Assembly (NCBI RefSeq): GCF_012102705.1
Contig: NZ_JAAVTA010000012.1
Location: 1 to 38,944, forward strand
Origin: Haematospirillum sp. H1815
GTDB taxonomy: Bacteria > Pseudomonadota > Alphaproteobacteria > Rhodospirillales > Rhodospirillaceae
DNA length: 38,944 bases
Reading direction: 5' to 3'
Numbering within the stretch: position 1 is the stretch's first letter; each line of letters opens with the position of its first letter. The notes beneath the pieces were generated by a model that worked only from the letters and a program-made list of their open reading frames with translations, was not told where the DNA came from and ran no database searches. The position numbers were made by a program, and so were the translations under genes. Of the stretch, positions 7,738-16,896 are shown one piece after another.

Positions 7738-7992
7738 ATGACAAACCTTGAGAAGTATGATGCTGCTTTTATCAGTGTGCTCGGGCTCGAGAAGGGAAAT
7801 TTCTCCGAGCTTGCGTATCAGGGTGTTCCTCAGTGGGATAGTATTGGGCACATGGCCCTGATGGCTGCCTTGGAAGAGGCATTTGGCATTGAGCTTGACG
7901 TTGATGATATTATTGACTTCTCGAGTTACAAAGGTGGCGTTGAAATTCTCAGGAAATATGACGTCCATATAGAGATTGGGATCGGAGTATGA
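7738..7992 (+). CDS. Acyl carrier protein (second of two)
   Basis: 84 residues with the phosphopantetheine motif PQWDSIGHM, Ser35 being the attachment site, and the acidic helix-3 region expected of ACPs. The ATG at 7738 has GGGGAG about nine bases upstream; an upstream in-frame GTG at 7717 would add seven residues and is less likely. The preceding 106 bases (7632-7737) are strongly A/T-rich and could hold an internal promoter, so this ACP may head a sub-operon with the dehydratase and the ThDP enzyme. Its stop overlaps the dehydratase start as ATGA. Confidence 0.87.
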   Translation: MTNLEKYDAAFISVLGLEKGNFSELAYQGVPQWDSIGHMALMAALEEAFGIELDVDDIIDFSSYKGGVEILRKYDVHIEIGIGV

Positions 7993-8468
7993 GCGAAGAG
8001 AACCTGCGGGATCTGGGTGTGACCCAGATCTGTGAATATCAGCAGAACCGCTATCCTGTTCTCCTCATCGATCGTATTGTTGAAGCAAAGCCCGGTGCTT
8101 GGGCAAAAGGCCTGAAAGCATTCTCATACAACGAGTGGTTCTTTCCCGGGCACTTTGAAGATGACCCGAATGTTCCGGGTTTTGTTCAGGTGGAATGCCT
8201 TGTCCAAGTTTTCATTATGTCGTTCCTGACCCTTCCAGAGTACAAGGGTATGAAGACAAACTTTGTCACGATTGACAATGTCCATTTCAGGAAGAAAATC
8301 GTACCTGGTGATACGCTGGAGATTTATGCTGAGCTGCTCTCCGGCAAGCGCGGTATTATGAAAGGCACGGCGTGCGGATCCATAAGCGGGGAAGAGGCGT
8401 GTCGTATGGACGTTGTTGTCTCAATACCAGAGGTATTGGATAGATTCAGGCCAAGAATTGCATCCTAG
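7989..8468 (+). CDS. FabZ-like 3-hydroxyacyl-ACP dehydratase (hotdog fold)
   Basis: 159 residues. The FabZ active-site helix is recognisable: FFPGHFEDDPNVPGF with His55, then Glu69 in VQVEC, the 14-residue His-to-Glu spacing of FabZ. A conserved RYPVLLIDRI precedes it, also typical. The predicted reaction is dehydration of a 3-hydroxyacyl-ACP to the trans-2-enoyl-ACP. No enoyl reductase is visible in the window, so the chain would stay hydroxylated or unsaturated unless the housekeeping FabI acts on it. The gene starts with a 4-bp overlap on the second ACP. Some hotdog proteins of this type act as thioesterases or are non-catalytic, but both active-site residues are present here. Confidence 0.85.
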   Translation: MSEENLRDLGVTQICEYQQNRYPVLLIDRIVEAKPGAWAKGLKAFSYNEWFFPGHFEDDPNVPGFVQVECLVQVFIMSFLTLPEYKGMKTNFVTIDNVHFRKKIVPGDTLEIYAELLSGKRGIMKGTACGSISGEEACRMDVVVSIPEVLDRFRPRIAS

Positions 8469-8477
8469 GCGGTTATC

Positions 8478-10259
8478 TTGCGTGTCGCTGATTATATTAT
8501 GTCTCGTATCGAGCAAGCAGGCGTTGACAGAATTTTTACTGTCACCGGTCGGGGTTCTCTTTTCCTGACGGATGCTTTGGCACGAAACTCCGCCTTGGGT
8601 GCGGTCTGCGTCCATCATGAACAGTCTGCGGCTTTTGCAGCTATTGCTTATGCTGCCCAGACTCATGGGATCGGGGTTTGTCTTGTGTCGACGGGGTGTG
8701 CTTCCACGAATGTTATCACAGGTGTTTTGTCGGCGTGGCAAGATCAGATTCCGCTTGTTGTTATTTCAGGTCAACATTACCTGCAGGAGACAACCCGTTA
8801 TACGGGAAAGAAAATCAGGACATTCGGTCAGCAGGAGGCAGATATTGTCTCGATTGTCAGCCCCATTACGCAGTATGCGCACATGGTGTCCACAAAAGAT
8901 GAAATTGTCCACGTTATGGATGAAGCTCTTTCCTGCGCGTATATGGGGCGAAAAGGGCCGGTCTGGATTGATGTTCCACTCGACGTGCAGAGTGCCCGTC
9001 TTGACCTGGGTGTACAGGATGTCACCGCATTCAAGGTGCCGGAACTGCCGAGGGCTTCTGACAAGGATATTGAAACGCTTCTTGGCTTGCTCCGTTCTTC
9101 CAAAAGGCCTGTTATCCTGCTGGGAAGTGGTGTCAAAAGTAGCGGTGCCCAAGAAGATTTTATCAACTTTGTCAGGGCGTGGAGCCTTCCCGTTACATAT
9201 GCGGCATCCGCACCAGATACTTATGGCAGTGCCCATGATCTTTCTCTTGGTTCGGTGGGTATGATGGGATGCTCGCGAGCCGGAAATTTCGCTGTTCAGA
9301 ACTCTGATCTTTTGCTGGTTCTGGGGTGTCGCCTGACATCACTGACGACAGGAACAGATGTTTGTAGTTTTGCCCGTGCTGCGAAAAAGGTTGTTGTTGA
9401 CATAGATCTTCATGAGCATAGGAAGAATGACATAAGGATTGATCATCTTGTGTGCTCGGACGTTGCTTATCTTCTCAGGCGCCTCAACGAGGCACAGCCT
9501 TCCGTGACGGATCAGGCGTGGCTTGCGAAGTGTCAACATTGGAAGAAGGTCTTTTCTCCGGTTGAGCCACACTTCAAGGATGATAAGGCAATTGATCTGT
9601 ACGAGCTGGCTGACTGTTTGTCGACGGCTCTACCCCGGCCTTCGACTCTTGTAACGGACTCAGGCTTTATAGAGGTTATTCTTCCGACAAATATACGTTT
9701 CCCTGAAGGCATTAACTGTATCCACCCGGTGTCACAAGGAGCAATGGGTTTTGCTCTTCCGGCTGCCATAGGTGCTTTTTATGGTAAGCCGCAGACAGTG
9801 GTGGCTGTTGTTGGTGATGGGTCCATCATGATGAATCTGCAAGAGCTGGAGGTTATCCGTTATCATCAGATTCCGTTAAAAATAATTGTGGTCAGCAATA
9901 ATGCCTATTCCATTATTCGAAGACGCCAGAGTGGATTGTTCCGTGGGCGGACGATTGGGACAGGGCTTGATGATGGCGTCAGTTGTCCTGATTTTTCCAA
10001 GGTTGCGGTATGCTTTGGTATGGACTACATGCGTATAGATCATCCTGGTGACTTACAGGACCAGCTGAATCGCCTCATGGGTTACCAAGGGCCTGTTGTG
10101 TGTGAGATTGCCGGGCGTATGGATCAAGAGTATATCGAGGTGGGATACGCCAAAGATCCGGTGAGCGGGCGGCTGGTCAGAAGGCCACTTGAGGATCAGT
10201 CTCCTTTCTTGGACAGATCAATATTTTTTTCGGAAATGGTTGTGGATCCCGTTGATTAA
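8478..10259 (+). CDS. ThDP-dependent enzyme, acetolactate-synthase/decarboxylase family
   Basis: 593 residues in the three-domain layout of the acetolactate synthase family. The N-terminal Pyr domain has the ThDP-activating Glu48 in HHEQSAAF. The middle domain is present, and the C-terminal PP domain has GDGSIMMN from residue 446 with the closing NN near 474. These enzymes decarboxylate 2-oxoacids and may ligate the resulting carbanion to an aldehyde or ketone. The start is TTG at 8478 with an AGGCGG stretch upstream; the next in-frame ATG is seven codons later and would cut into the conserved VADYI segment. It is nine bases after the dehydratase and 12 before the NeuB-like gene. Housekeeping acetolactate synthase is unlikely because no regulatory subunit or ilvC is nearby. 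Substrate unknown. Confidence 0.82.
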   Translation: MRVADYIMSRIEQAGVDRIFTVTGRGSLFLTDALARNSALGAVCVHHEQSAAFAAIAYAAQTHGIGVCLVSTGCASTNVITGVLSAWQDQIPLVVISGQHYLQETTRYTGKKIRTFGQQEADIVSIVSPITQYAHMVSTKDEIVHVMDEALSCAYMGRKGPVWIDVPLDVQSARLDLGVQDVTAFKVPELPRASDKDIETLLGLLRSSKRPVILLGSGVKSSGAQEDFINFVRAWSLPVTYAASAPDTYGSAHDLSLGSVGMMGCSRAGNFAVQNSDLLLVLGCRLTSLTTGTDVCSFARAAKKVVVDIDLHEHRKNDIRIDHLVCSDVAYLLRRLNEAQPSVTDQAWLAKCQHWKKVFSPVEPHFKDDKAIDLYELADCLSTALPRPSTLVTDSGFIEVILPTNIRFPEGINCIHPVSQGAMGFALPAAIGAFYGKPQTVVAVVGDGSIMMNLQELEVIRYHQIPLKIIVVSNNAYSIIRRRQSGLFRGRTIGTGLDDGVSCPDFSKVAVCFGMDYMRIDHPGDLQDQLNRLMGYQGPVVCEIAGRMDQEYIEVGYAKDPVSGRLVRRPLEDQSPFLDRSIFFSEMVVDPVD

Positions 10260-10271
10260 CAGGGGCTTGGT

Positions 10272-11303
10272 ATGGCCGAAGTGGAACTGAGAAATGGTCG
10301 GCATATTGCAGACTACGCCGAGCCGTACATTGTTGCGGAGCTCAATACAAGCCATTTTGGTAATTTGGATATTGCACGCAGCATGATTCGCCGTGCCCGT
10401 GATGTTGGGTGTGACTGTGTCAAGTTTCAGTCGTGGAGCGCAGAAACTCTGTATGCCAAGTCGTACTATCAGCAGAACCCCATTGCCAGAAAAATGGTGG
10501 AAAAGTTCTCTATCGGCACAGCAGGGCTGTGCGAGCTTAGTCGCTATGCTACTGACCATGGGATTGACTTTGCCTCGACACCTTACTCCGAGGAAGAGGC
10601 TGTCATTTTAGTCGAGAAGTGCAATGTCCCCTTTATCAAGATCGCATCCATGGAGCTTGATAACTTGGCTTATCTGGAGTTTCTGGCAAAGATGGATGTG
10701 CCGTTGGTACTTTCAACGGGCATGGGAACGATAATGGAAATACGCAGGGCTGTAGAAACAATTCAAGGGGTGAGGAGAGGGAAGCTTGTCCTTCTGCACT
10801 GCACGTCTCTCTATCCGACAGATCCAGTTGATATCCATCTAATGAATATATGTGGCTTGCGGAATGAATTCCCGGATATTCCTGTCGGATATTCCGATCA
10901 CAGTATTGGTACTGCTATTCCAGCTGCTGCCGTGGCGTTGGGGGCGGCTCTTGTTGAAAAGCATTTTACCCTGGATAACAGTCGGATCGGCATGGACAAT
11001 CAGATGGCAACGCCCCCCGAAGAAATGCAGAATATGGTGAATGCGTGCAAGGCAGTTTACCAAGCCCTTGGTCGTCGTGAGCGTTCGGTTTCTGCCAAAG
11101 AGCGCGAGCAAGCCAAGAAGATGCGCCGGAGTCTTGTTACGGCCATATCTCTCGGGGAGGGCCATGTTTTGCAGCAAGGTGATATTATTGCAAAGCGGCC
11201 GGGGGATGGGGTGTCTCCGGCTGAACTCGGGTATTTTATTGGCAAGACGCTTAATCGGGATATGGGTGAAGAAGTTGCAATCAGGCATGATGATGTCAGC
11301 TAA
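10272..11303 (+). CDS. NeuB-family PEP-condensing synthase (nonulosonate synthase-like) with SAF domain
   Basis: 343 residues: an N-terminal TIM-barrel NeuB domain (about 15-270) and a C-terminal SAF/antifreeze-like domain (about 285-343). Family marks are VKFQSW, STGMG, LLHCTSLYP, GYSDHS and VEKHFTLD. Members condense phosphoenolpyruvate with an N-acyl hexosamine to make sialic, legionaminic or pseudaminic acid. Two places depart from the usual pattern: AELNTSHFGN near the N-terminus where AE-x-x-x-NHxG is common, and GMDNQMATPPEEM after HFTLD where GPDH is common. This looks like a separate subgroup whose acceptor may not be a standard one. No CMP-sugar synthetase, epimerase or aminotransferase is in the window. 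It ends 65 bases before the convergent RND gene, with no obvious terminator between. Confidence 0.82.
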   Translation: MAEVELRNGRHIADYAEPYIVAELNTSHFGNLDIARSMIRRARDVGCDCVKFQSWSAETLYAKSYYQQNPIARKMVEKFSIGTAGLCELSRYATDHGIDFASTPYSEEEAVILVEKCNVPFIKIASMELDNLAYLEFLAKMDVPLVLSTGMGTIMEIRRAVETIQGVRRGKLVLLHCTSLYPTDPVDIHLMNICGLRNEFPDIPVGYSDHSIGTAIPAAAVALGAALVEKHFTLDNSRIGMDNQMATPPEEMQNMVNACKAVYQALGRRERSVSAKEREQAKKMRRSLVTAISLGEGHVLQQGDIIAKRPGDGVSPAELGYFIGKTLNRDMGEEVAIRHDDVS

Positions 11304-11368
11304 GTTGTATGCCCGTTTTGATGCCAGATAGTATGACCCTGCGTTTGTATCGTGCACTTGCAGCACAA

Positions 11369-14300
11369 TCAGTCTGATACTGTTGTGGTGTGGGCAGTCC
11401 ATCCGGTATGAAGCCGTTCCATATACAGATAGATAACCGGGGTGATGTACAGGGTCAGGGCCTGGGAAACAATCAGGCCACCGACAACAGCAAGCCCCAG
11501 CGGTTGCCGCAGTTCAGCGGCGGCACCATAGGCTGCGGCAATGGGCAAGGTACCGACAATCGCCGTCATGGTGGTCATCATGATCGGGCGGAACCGGATC
11601 AGGCAGGCTTTTTCTATGGCATCGCGGGCAGAAAGCCCCTCGATACGTCGGGCGTCCAGCGCGAAGTCAATCATCATGATGGCGTTCTTCTTGACGATCC
11701 CGATCAGCATCAACAGCCCGATCATTGCAATGACGCTCAACTCGACATTGAAAAGCATCAATGTTGCCAAGGCCCCGACCGAGGCCGAGGGTAATCCTGA
11801 CAAGATTGTCAGTGGGTGAATGTAGCTTTCGTACAGTATGCCTAGAACGGCATAGATAACGAGAATTGCAGCGCCCAGAAGAAGGGTCTGGTTCTGCATG
11901 GACTCCCGGAATATTTCTGCCGTCCCTGAAAAACTGGTGCTGACCGAGGCTGGAAGGCCAAGGGTTTGTTCCATGGCCCGGATGGCTGTAACGGCATCCC
12001 CAAGCGCAGCACCCTTTGCAAGATTGAACGAGAGTGTGACCGCCGGGGTTTGCCCCTGACGGTTGACGCTCATGGGACCGGATGTTCGTTCCAGTGTTGA
12101 AAAAGCCCCCAGAGGGACCAGCTCCCCGCCATTGGCGCGTACATGAATGCGTGACAGGCTGCTTTCGTCTTGCTGGAAGCGTGGTTCCAGTTCCAGGATG
12201 ACGGCATAGTCGTTGCTGTCAGTATAAATGGTGGAAATTTGCCTTTGTCCAAAGGCGCTGTAGAGCGCGGCACGAACAGCATCAACCCGGATCCCCAGCA
12301 GGGCTGCCTTGTCCCGGTCTATGTTGACAAAAACCTGCGGATTGGACAGTTCCAGGTCACTGGCAACATCAACCATATGCGGGTCTGCACGCATGGCTTC
12401 TTCCAGGCGTGCAGACCATGCATACAGCTCTGTGCTGTCCAGGGCCTGGATCGTGTATTGATACTGGCTTTTGGATGTTCGTCCCCCCAGCCGCAGGTTC
12501 TGGGTTGGAACCATGAATACGGAAATCCCGACCTCGCGGGCGACCTGACGCCGTAGATCCGCAATAACGGCTTGTATGGGGGGGCGTTCACCACGTGGGC
12601 GCAGACTGACGAACAGGCGACCAGAATTTATGGCCGTTGTTGCTCCGCCTCCGACAGCGGATGTTACCCCGCTGACAGCAGGATGGGCGCGTACAATCCG
12701 TGCAATGCGGGAATGAGCTGCGACCATGGCCGGGAAAGCGATATCTTTTGATGCTTCTGTAATGGCGACAAACTGTCCGATATCTTCTTCGGGGAAGAAG
12801 CCCTTGGGAATCGTGACAAACAGCACCAGCGTCAGGATTACGGTTGCTGCGGCAACGCCTGCGGTCAGGCGGTGGTGCTTCAGGCACCACGACAGGGAAC
12901 GGGCATAACCGGCTTCTATCCACTCCAGCCCACGGGACAGGGTTTGCCCAAGCGGGCTTTCCTCGCGCTCCAGGTCATGGCGTGTCAGCAGGCGGGAGCA
13001 TAGAAAGGGTGTCAACGTCAGGGATACCAGGGCCGATATAACCAAGGCCATGGTCACGACGACAGCAAATTCATGGAACAAACGCCCCAGAACACCGCCC
13101 ATCAGAAGGATGGGAATAAAGACAGCCACCAGGGACAGGGTGATGGAGACAATGGTAAACCCGATCTCGCGTGAGCCTTTCAGGGCGGCTTCAAAGGGCG
13201 GTATTCCGGCTTCGATATGACGGACAATATTTTCCAGCATCACAATAGCGTCATCCACGACCAGGCCAACCGAAAGGGTCAGGGCCAGAAGCGAGATGTT
13301 GTCGATGGAAAACCCCATAAGGTGCATGCCTCCTGCTGTGCCCAGAAGGGACAGGGGGACGGCTACGGCAGGAATGATGGTGGCCGTGGTCCGGCGCAGG
13401 AACAGGAAAATGACCAGAATGACCAGGATGATGATCAGGAGCAGGGTGAACTGGACATCATCCACCGCTTCACGGATGGATTGGGCCCTGTCGCTGACAA
13501 TATCAACTGATACCGATGGGGGGAGCCGTGTGCGCAGATCCGGAAGGAGCCTTTGTATATCATCAACAACTTGCACGGTATTGGCGTCGGGTTGCCTTTG
13601 AACAGCCAGAACAATGGCCCTATTGTCATTATGCCAGCTGGCAGCACGGTCGTTTTCCACGCTGTTGCTGACTGTGGCCACATCGCCAAGGCGAATGGGT
13701 GCTCCTTTGCGAACCGCAAGGATCAGGTTCTCGAAGGCTTTTGCATCAGGGAGTTGGTCGTTGGACGTCAGAACCAGTTGCCGTGAATCCCCGGACAGAA
13801 TGCCGACAGGGGTATTTGCATTGGCTGCGGCGACCGCTGTTTGCAGGTCGTCAAGAGTCAGGTTCCGTGCGGACAGGGCATCAGGGTCAGCCTTGATCCG
13901 GACAGCATATTTCTGCGAGCCATAAACCAGAACCTGTGCCACCCCCGGCAGGGCAGAAATACGGGGCTGTACAACGGATTCCGCATACTCGTTGATATCG
14001 GGCAAGCTGACCAGTGGTGAGGACAGGGCCAGAATGGCAATCGGGGAGTCTGCCGGATTGACCTTGCGCCAGGTCGGCGGTGTTGTCATGTCATCTGGCA
14101 GGCGGCGCTGGGCCCGGGAGATGGCGGCCTGGATATCCTGGGCGGCCGTATCAATATTGCGGTCGAGGACAAATTCCACCGAAAGGCTGGTACTGCCATT
14201 GCGGGAACTGGAGGTGATGGTGCGAATGCCTGCGATGGTGGAAAACTCACGCTCCAAGATGGCTGCAACGGATACAGCCATGGTTTCAGGGCTGGCACCG

Positions 14301-14455
14301 GGCAGGGATGCGCTGACACTGATCACGGGGAAATCCACATTGGGAAGGGCTGCGACGGGAAGCTGCCGCCACGCAGCCAGCCCGGCCAAGACGACACTCA
14401 GCGACAGCAGAACCGTCATGACCGGGCGGCGTATGAACAGTTCGGATATGTTCAT
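11369..14455 (-). CDS. RND efflux pump inner-membrane permease (AcrB/MdtB type)
   Basis: 1028 residues, the normal size of an HAE1-family RND pump. It begins MNISELFIRRPVMTVLLS, the usual first membrane helix. The proton-relay acids Asp401-Asp402 are in GLVVDDAIVMLEN (TM4), and the TM10 Lys is in GIVKKNAIMMIDFA. Two large periplasmic loops and twelve membrane helices are expected. The pump should export lipophilic compounds by proton antiport with the adaptor encoded just upstream, whose stop overlaps this ATG as ATGA. No outer-membrane TolC-like gene lies in the window, so the channel must be supplied from elsewhere. It is convergent with the NeuB-like gene, so a link to the acyl cluster is not implied. 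Confidence 0.95.
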   Translation of the reverse strand: MNISELFIRRPVMTVLLSLSVVLAGLAAWRQLPVAALPNVDFPVISVSASLPGASPETMAVSVAAILEREFSTIAGIRTITSSSRNGSTSLSVEFVLDRNIDTAAQDIQAAISRAQRRLPDDMTTPPTWRKVNPADSPIAILALSSPLVSLPDINEYAESVVQPRISALPGVAQVLVYGSQKYAVRIKADPDALSARNLTLDDLQTAVAAANANTPVGILSGDSRQLVLTSNDQLPDAKAFENLILAVRKGAPIRLGDVATVSNSVENDRAASWHNDNRAIVLAVQRQPDANTVQVVDDIQRLLPDLRTRLPPSVSVDIVSDRAQSIREAVDDVQFTLLLIIILVILVIFLFLRRTTATIIPAVAVPLSLLGTAGGMHLMGFSIDNISLLALTLSVGLVVDDAIVMLENIVRHIEAGIPPFEAALKGSREIGFTIVSITLSLVAVFIPILLMGGVLGRLFHEFAVVVTMALVISALVSLTLTPFLCSRLLTRHDLEREESPLGQTLSRGLEWIEAGYARSLSWCLKHHRLTAGVAAATVILTLVLFVTIPKGFFPEEDIGQFVAITEASKDIAFPAMVAAHSRIARIVRAHPAVSGVTSAVGGGATTAINSGRLFVSLRPRGERPPIQAVIADLRRQVAREVGISVFMVPTQNLRLGGRTSKSQYQYTIQALDSTELYAWSARLEEAMRADPHMVDVASDLELSNPQVFVNIDRDKAALLGIRVDAVRAALYSAFGQRQISTIYTDSNDYAVILELEPRFQQDESSLSRIHVRANGGELVPLGAFSTLERTSGPMSVNRQGQTPAVTLSFNLAKGAALGDAVTAIRAMEQTLGLPASVSTSFSGTAEIFRESMQNQTLLLGAAILVIYAVLGILYESYIHPLTILSGLPSASVGALATLMLFNVELSVIAMIGLLMLIGIVKKNAIMMIDFALDARRIEGLSARDAIEKACLIRFRPIMMTTMTAIVGTLPIAAAYGAAAELRQPLGLAVVGGLIVSQALTLYITPVIYLYMERLHTGWTAHTTTVSD

Positions 14456-15600
14456 GGTGCAGCCTTCCCGTTCTCCGGCTTATCCGGATCCTGTTCGAAG
14501 ACCGCAGATCCTTCCACCAACCGCGAGGCTCCCTGTATGACAACCTGCTCACCGGCACTCAGGCCCTTATCTATAACGGCAAGGCCATCAAGGCTACGTG
14601 CGACATTGACTGGGCGAGCCGCTACCGTTTTGTCTGCACTGACCACAAAGACGTACTGCCCTCCCTGGCTTGTCAGGACAGCCGTATCCGGAATAGTCAG
14701 GGCATCGTGGTCCACGCGCAGGGTCAAAGTTATACTAACCAGCTGTCCGGGCCACAGCTGTGTCTCTTCATTGGGGAACCGGGCTTTGAGCATGATAGTG
14801 CCGGACTGGCGGTCGACTTTGTTGTCAATAAACACCAGCTTGCCGGCCACCGGAGAAGACGAGTCCTGTGGGGTCGTGGCAATGACATCCAGGGGCGCAC
14901 GGCCCTGGCCGTATCGAACGATCCCCAGAAGAGATTCTGGCAGGTTGAAGGATACCTCTATCGGGCGAATGGCGGTCACTGTTACCAAGGGATCCGTGTC
15001 CGATGGACGTACGCTGGACCCGGGTCGCACGGAAACAGCCCCCGTATAGCCGCCCATCGGGGCAACAATCCGGGTATGGCCCAAGGCAACCCGTGCGCTT
15101 TCAATGGCAGCCATGCCAGCATTGACCGTTGCCTGCAGGGCATCAACTCCGGCAATGGCGGCTTCGTAGGCTTGGCGGGATGTTGCTTGGTGGCGGACCA
15201 GGTCGGCGTAACGGCGCGCATCGCCCTGTGCCTTGCCCAGTTGTGCCCGGTCACGGGCTAGGTTTGCTTCGGCCTCGGCCAGTTCTGCTTTCAGGGAACG
15301 GTCATCCAGGGTGAACAGCGGCTCTCCCTGCCGGACTTCTTGTCCTTCGGAAAAATGGATAGCCTCGACCACGCTTTCAACACGGGCCCGGAGATCAACT
15401 CGGGCAACCGGAAGGGCTGTTCCCGGGGCAGAGAAAAGGTAAGGTACGGAACGGGTGTCGGCTATGGCGGTAACTACTGGCACGGGGCGTGCGGCCCGGC
15501 CATTGTCTGCGGATCGTCTTTCTTTTCCTGCCCACCAGACATAGCCGGCCAGGAGCAGGGCCAAGGCAAGAAAAATACGAATGGTCTGGCGTGGCATCAT
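14452..15600 (-). CDS. RND efflux periplasmic adaptor (membrane fusion protein)
   Basis: 382 residues. An N-terminal hydrophobic anchor (about 7-25) is followed by the lipoyl-like half-motifs ARVESVVEAIHFSEGQEV and EGEPLF-like QGEPLFTLDD, a helical hairpin rich in Ala/Glu/Arg (about 110-170), and the beta-barrel and membrane-proximal domains. This is the HlyD/AcrA layout. It should bridge the permease encoded immediately downstream to an outer-membrane channel. The gene opens ATGATG behind GGAG; the second ATG (15597) has the better spacing, so the protein may be one residue shorter. The transcript starts in the 183-bp region divergent from dcm, where I see no clear operator and no local repressor gene. 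Confidence 0.93.
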   Translation of the reverse strand: MMPRQTIRIFLALALLLAGYVWWAGKERRSADNGRAARPVPVVTAIADTRSVPYLFSAPGTALPVARVDLRARVESVVEAIHFSEGQEVRQGEPLFTLDDRSLKAELAEAEANLARDRAQLGKAQGDARRYADLVRHQATSRQAYEAAIAGVDALQATVNAGMAAIESARVALGHTRIVAPMGGYTGAVSVRPGSSVRPSDTDPLVTVTAIRPIEVSFNLPESLLGIVRYGQGRAPLDVIATTPQDSSSPVAGKLVFIDNKVDRQSGTIMLKARFPNEETQLWPGQLVSITLTLRVDHDALTIPDTAVLTSQGGQYVFVVSADKTVAARPVNVARSLDGLAVIDKGLSAGEQVVIQGASRLVEGSAVFEQDPDKPENGKAAP

Positions 15601-15783
15601 GGCTCCGGCGGGTGAGTATCGTGCTGAAAAACAAGGGGTTGAATCTAATGTACGATTGTTCGCATTTCAATGTTCCCGTCTTGCATAGAGTCACGCAGGT
15701 ATTATGCCGTGTGACCCGTCTCTTGTAACGGAGGCCCTGCGCTGCCAGTCTGTGGGGACAGACAGCGGTCAGGGGGGCCGGTT

Positions 15784-16896
15784 GTGTCATCTTTTCAGGC
15801 TTGCCGTGGTCATCTGCGGCTAACCCGTGGTGCGCCTGCATTCCGGTTTATTGATTTGTTTGCCGGTATCGGGGGCATGAGGCGTGGCTTCGAGGCTATT
15901 GGCGGTGCGTGTGTCTTTACCAGCGAGTGGAATCATTACTCCCGGGAAACATATCAGGCCAATTTTGGATGCGAAGGCCATCCTTTCGAGGGTGATATTA
16001 CGGCTGTTTCTGCGGCACAAATCCCTGAACATGATGTTCTGCTGGCAGGATTTCCGTGCCAGCCCTTCTCCATAGCCGGTGTTTCGAAAAAGAATGCTCT
16101 CAAGCGTCCCCATGGTTTTGACTGTCAGACCCAAGGCACGCTGTTTTTCGAGATTGAACGTATCTTGGCCACCCATCGTCCGCGTTTCTTCGTGCTGGAG
16201 AACGTCAAGAACCTTGTGTCGCATGACAAGGGAAGAACGTTTGATGTTATCCGGACATCCTTGACCCGCCAGCTGGGATACCACATTTCATGGCGTATTC
16301 TTGATGCCCGTCCCTTTGTTCCACAGCATCGCGAACGTATTTTTATGATCGGTTTTCGTGATGGTGGAGAGGATTTTGATTTTCAGGCCATGCCGGTGCC
16401 GGATCGGGATCGATGGCCAACCATGGCTGACATTCTTCATCCTGAAGATGGAACCGAGGCCCCGGATCCACCCTATACCGGTCCGGGTGGTGTGGTGGAT
16501 CCGCGTTATGTCCTGTCATCGCGCCTGTGGGTATATCTACAAGACTATGCGGCCCGTCACCGGGCCCGGGGCAATGGCTTTGGGTATGGCTTGGTTGGGC
16601 TGGGTAGTACGGCCCGAACCCTTTCGGCCCGCTATTACAAGGATGGTTCGGAAATACTGGTGGCCCGTCCTTCCGGCCCTCCGCGCCGTTTGACCCCGCG
16701 TGAATGTGCACGTCTGATGGGGTTTGACAGCCCGGGATGCGCCGATTTTATAATCCCGGTATCGGATACCCAGGCCTATCGCCAGCTTGGCAATGCTGTC
16801 GTTGTGCCGGTGGTTCAGGCGTTGGCCCGCTACCTGTCCCCGTGGATTGTCGGGGCGTGTGCGCCATCTTGTACAGAAGAGGCCGGTGTTGGTTGA
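15784..16896 (+). CDS. dcm: Dcm-like DNA (cytosine-5) methyltransferase
   Basis: 370 residues with the m5C motifs in order: FIDLFAGIGGMRRGF (I), GFPCQPFSIAG with the catalytic Cys (IV), LENVKNL (VI), PQHRERIFMIGF (VIII), the target-recognition segment including RTLSARYYKDGSEILV, and YRQLGNAVVVPVV (X). The opening motif, the GVSKKNAL stretch and the recognition segment closely follow what I recall of E. coli Dcm, so CCWGG specificity is a good inference. Start is GTG at 15784 behind AGGGGGG. No restriction endonuclease is adjacent; instead a Vsr nuclease gene overlaps the 3' end, as expected for a solitary Dcm. Confidence 0.92.
   Translation: MSSFQACRGHLRLTRGAPAFRFIDLFAGIGGMRRGFEAIGGACVFTSEWNHYSRETYQANFGCEGHPFEGDITAVSAAQIPEHDVLLAGFPCQPFSIAGVSKKNALKRPHGFDCQTQGTLFFEIERILATHRPRFFVLENVKNLVSHDKGRTFDVIRTSLTRQLGYHISWRILDARPFVPQHRERIFMIGFRDGGEDFDFQAMPVPDRDRWPTMADILHPEDGTEAPDPPYTGPGGVVDPRYVLSSRLWVYLQDYAARHRARGNGFGYGLVGLGSTARTLSARYYKDGSEILVARPSGPPRRLTPRECARLMGFDSPGCADFIIPVSDTQAYRQLGNAVVVPVVQALARYLSPWIVGACAPSCTEEAGVG

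Noticed and set aside
8478-10259. Housekeeping acetolactate synthase (ilvB/ilvI)
   Set aside because: No small regulatory subunit or ilvC follows, and the gene lies inside the acyl cluster.
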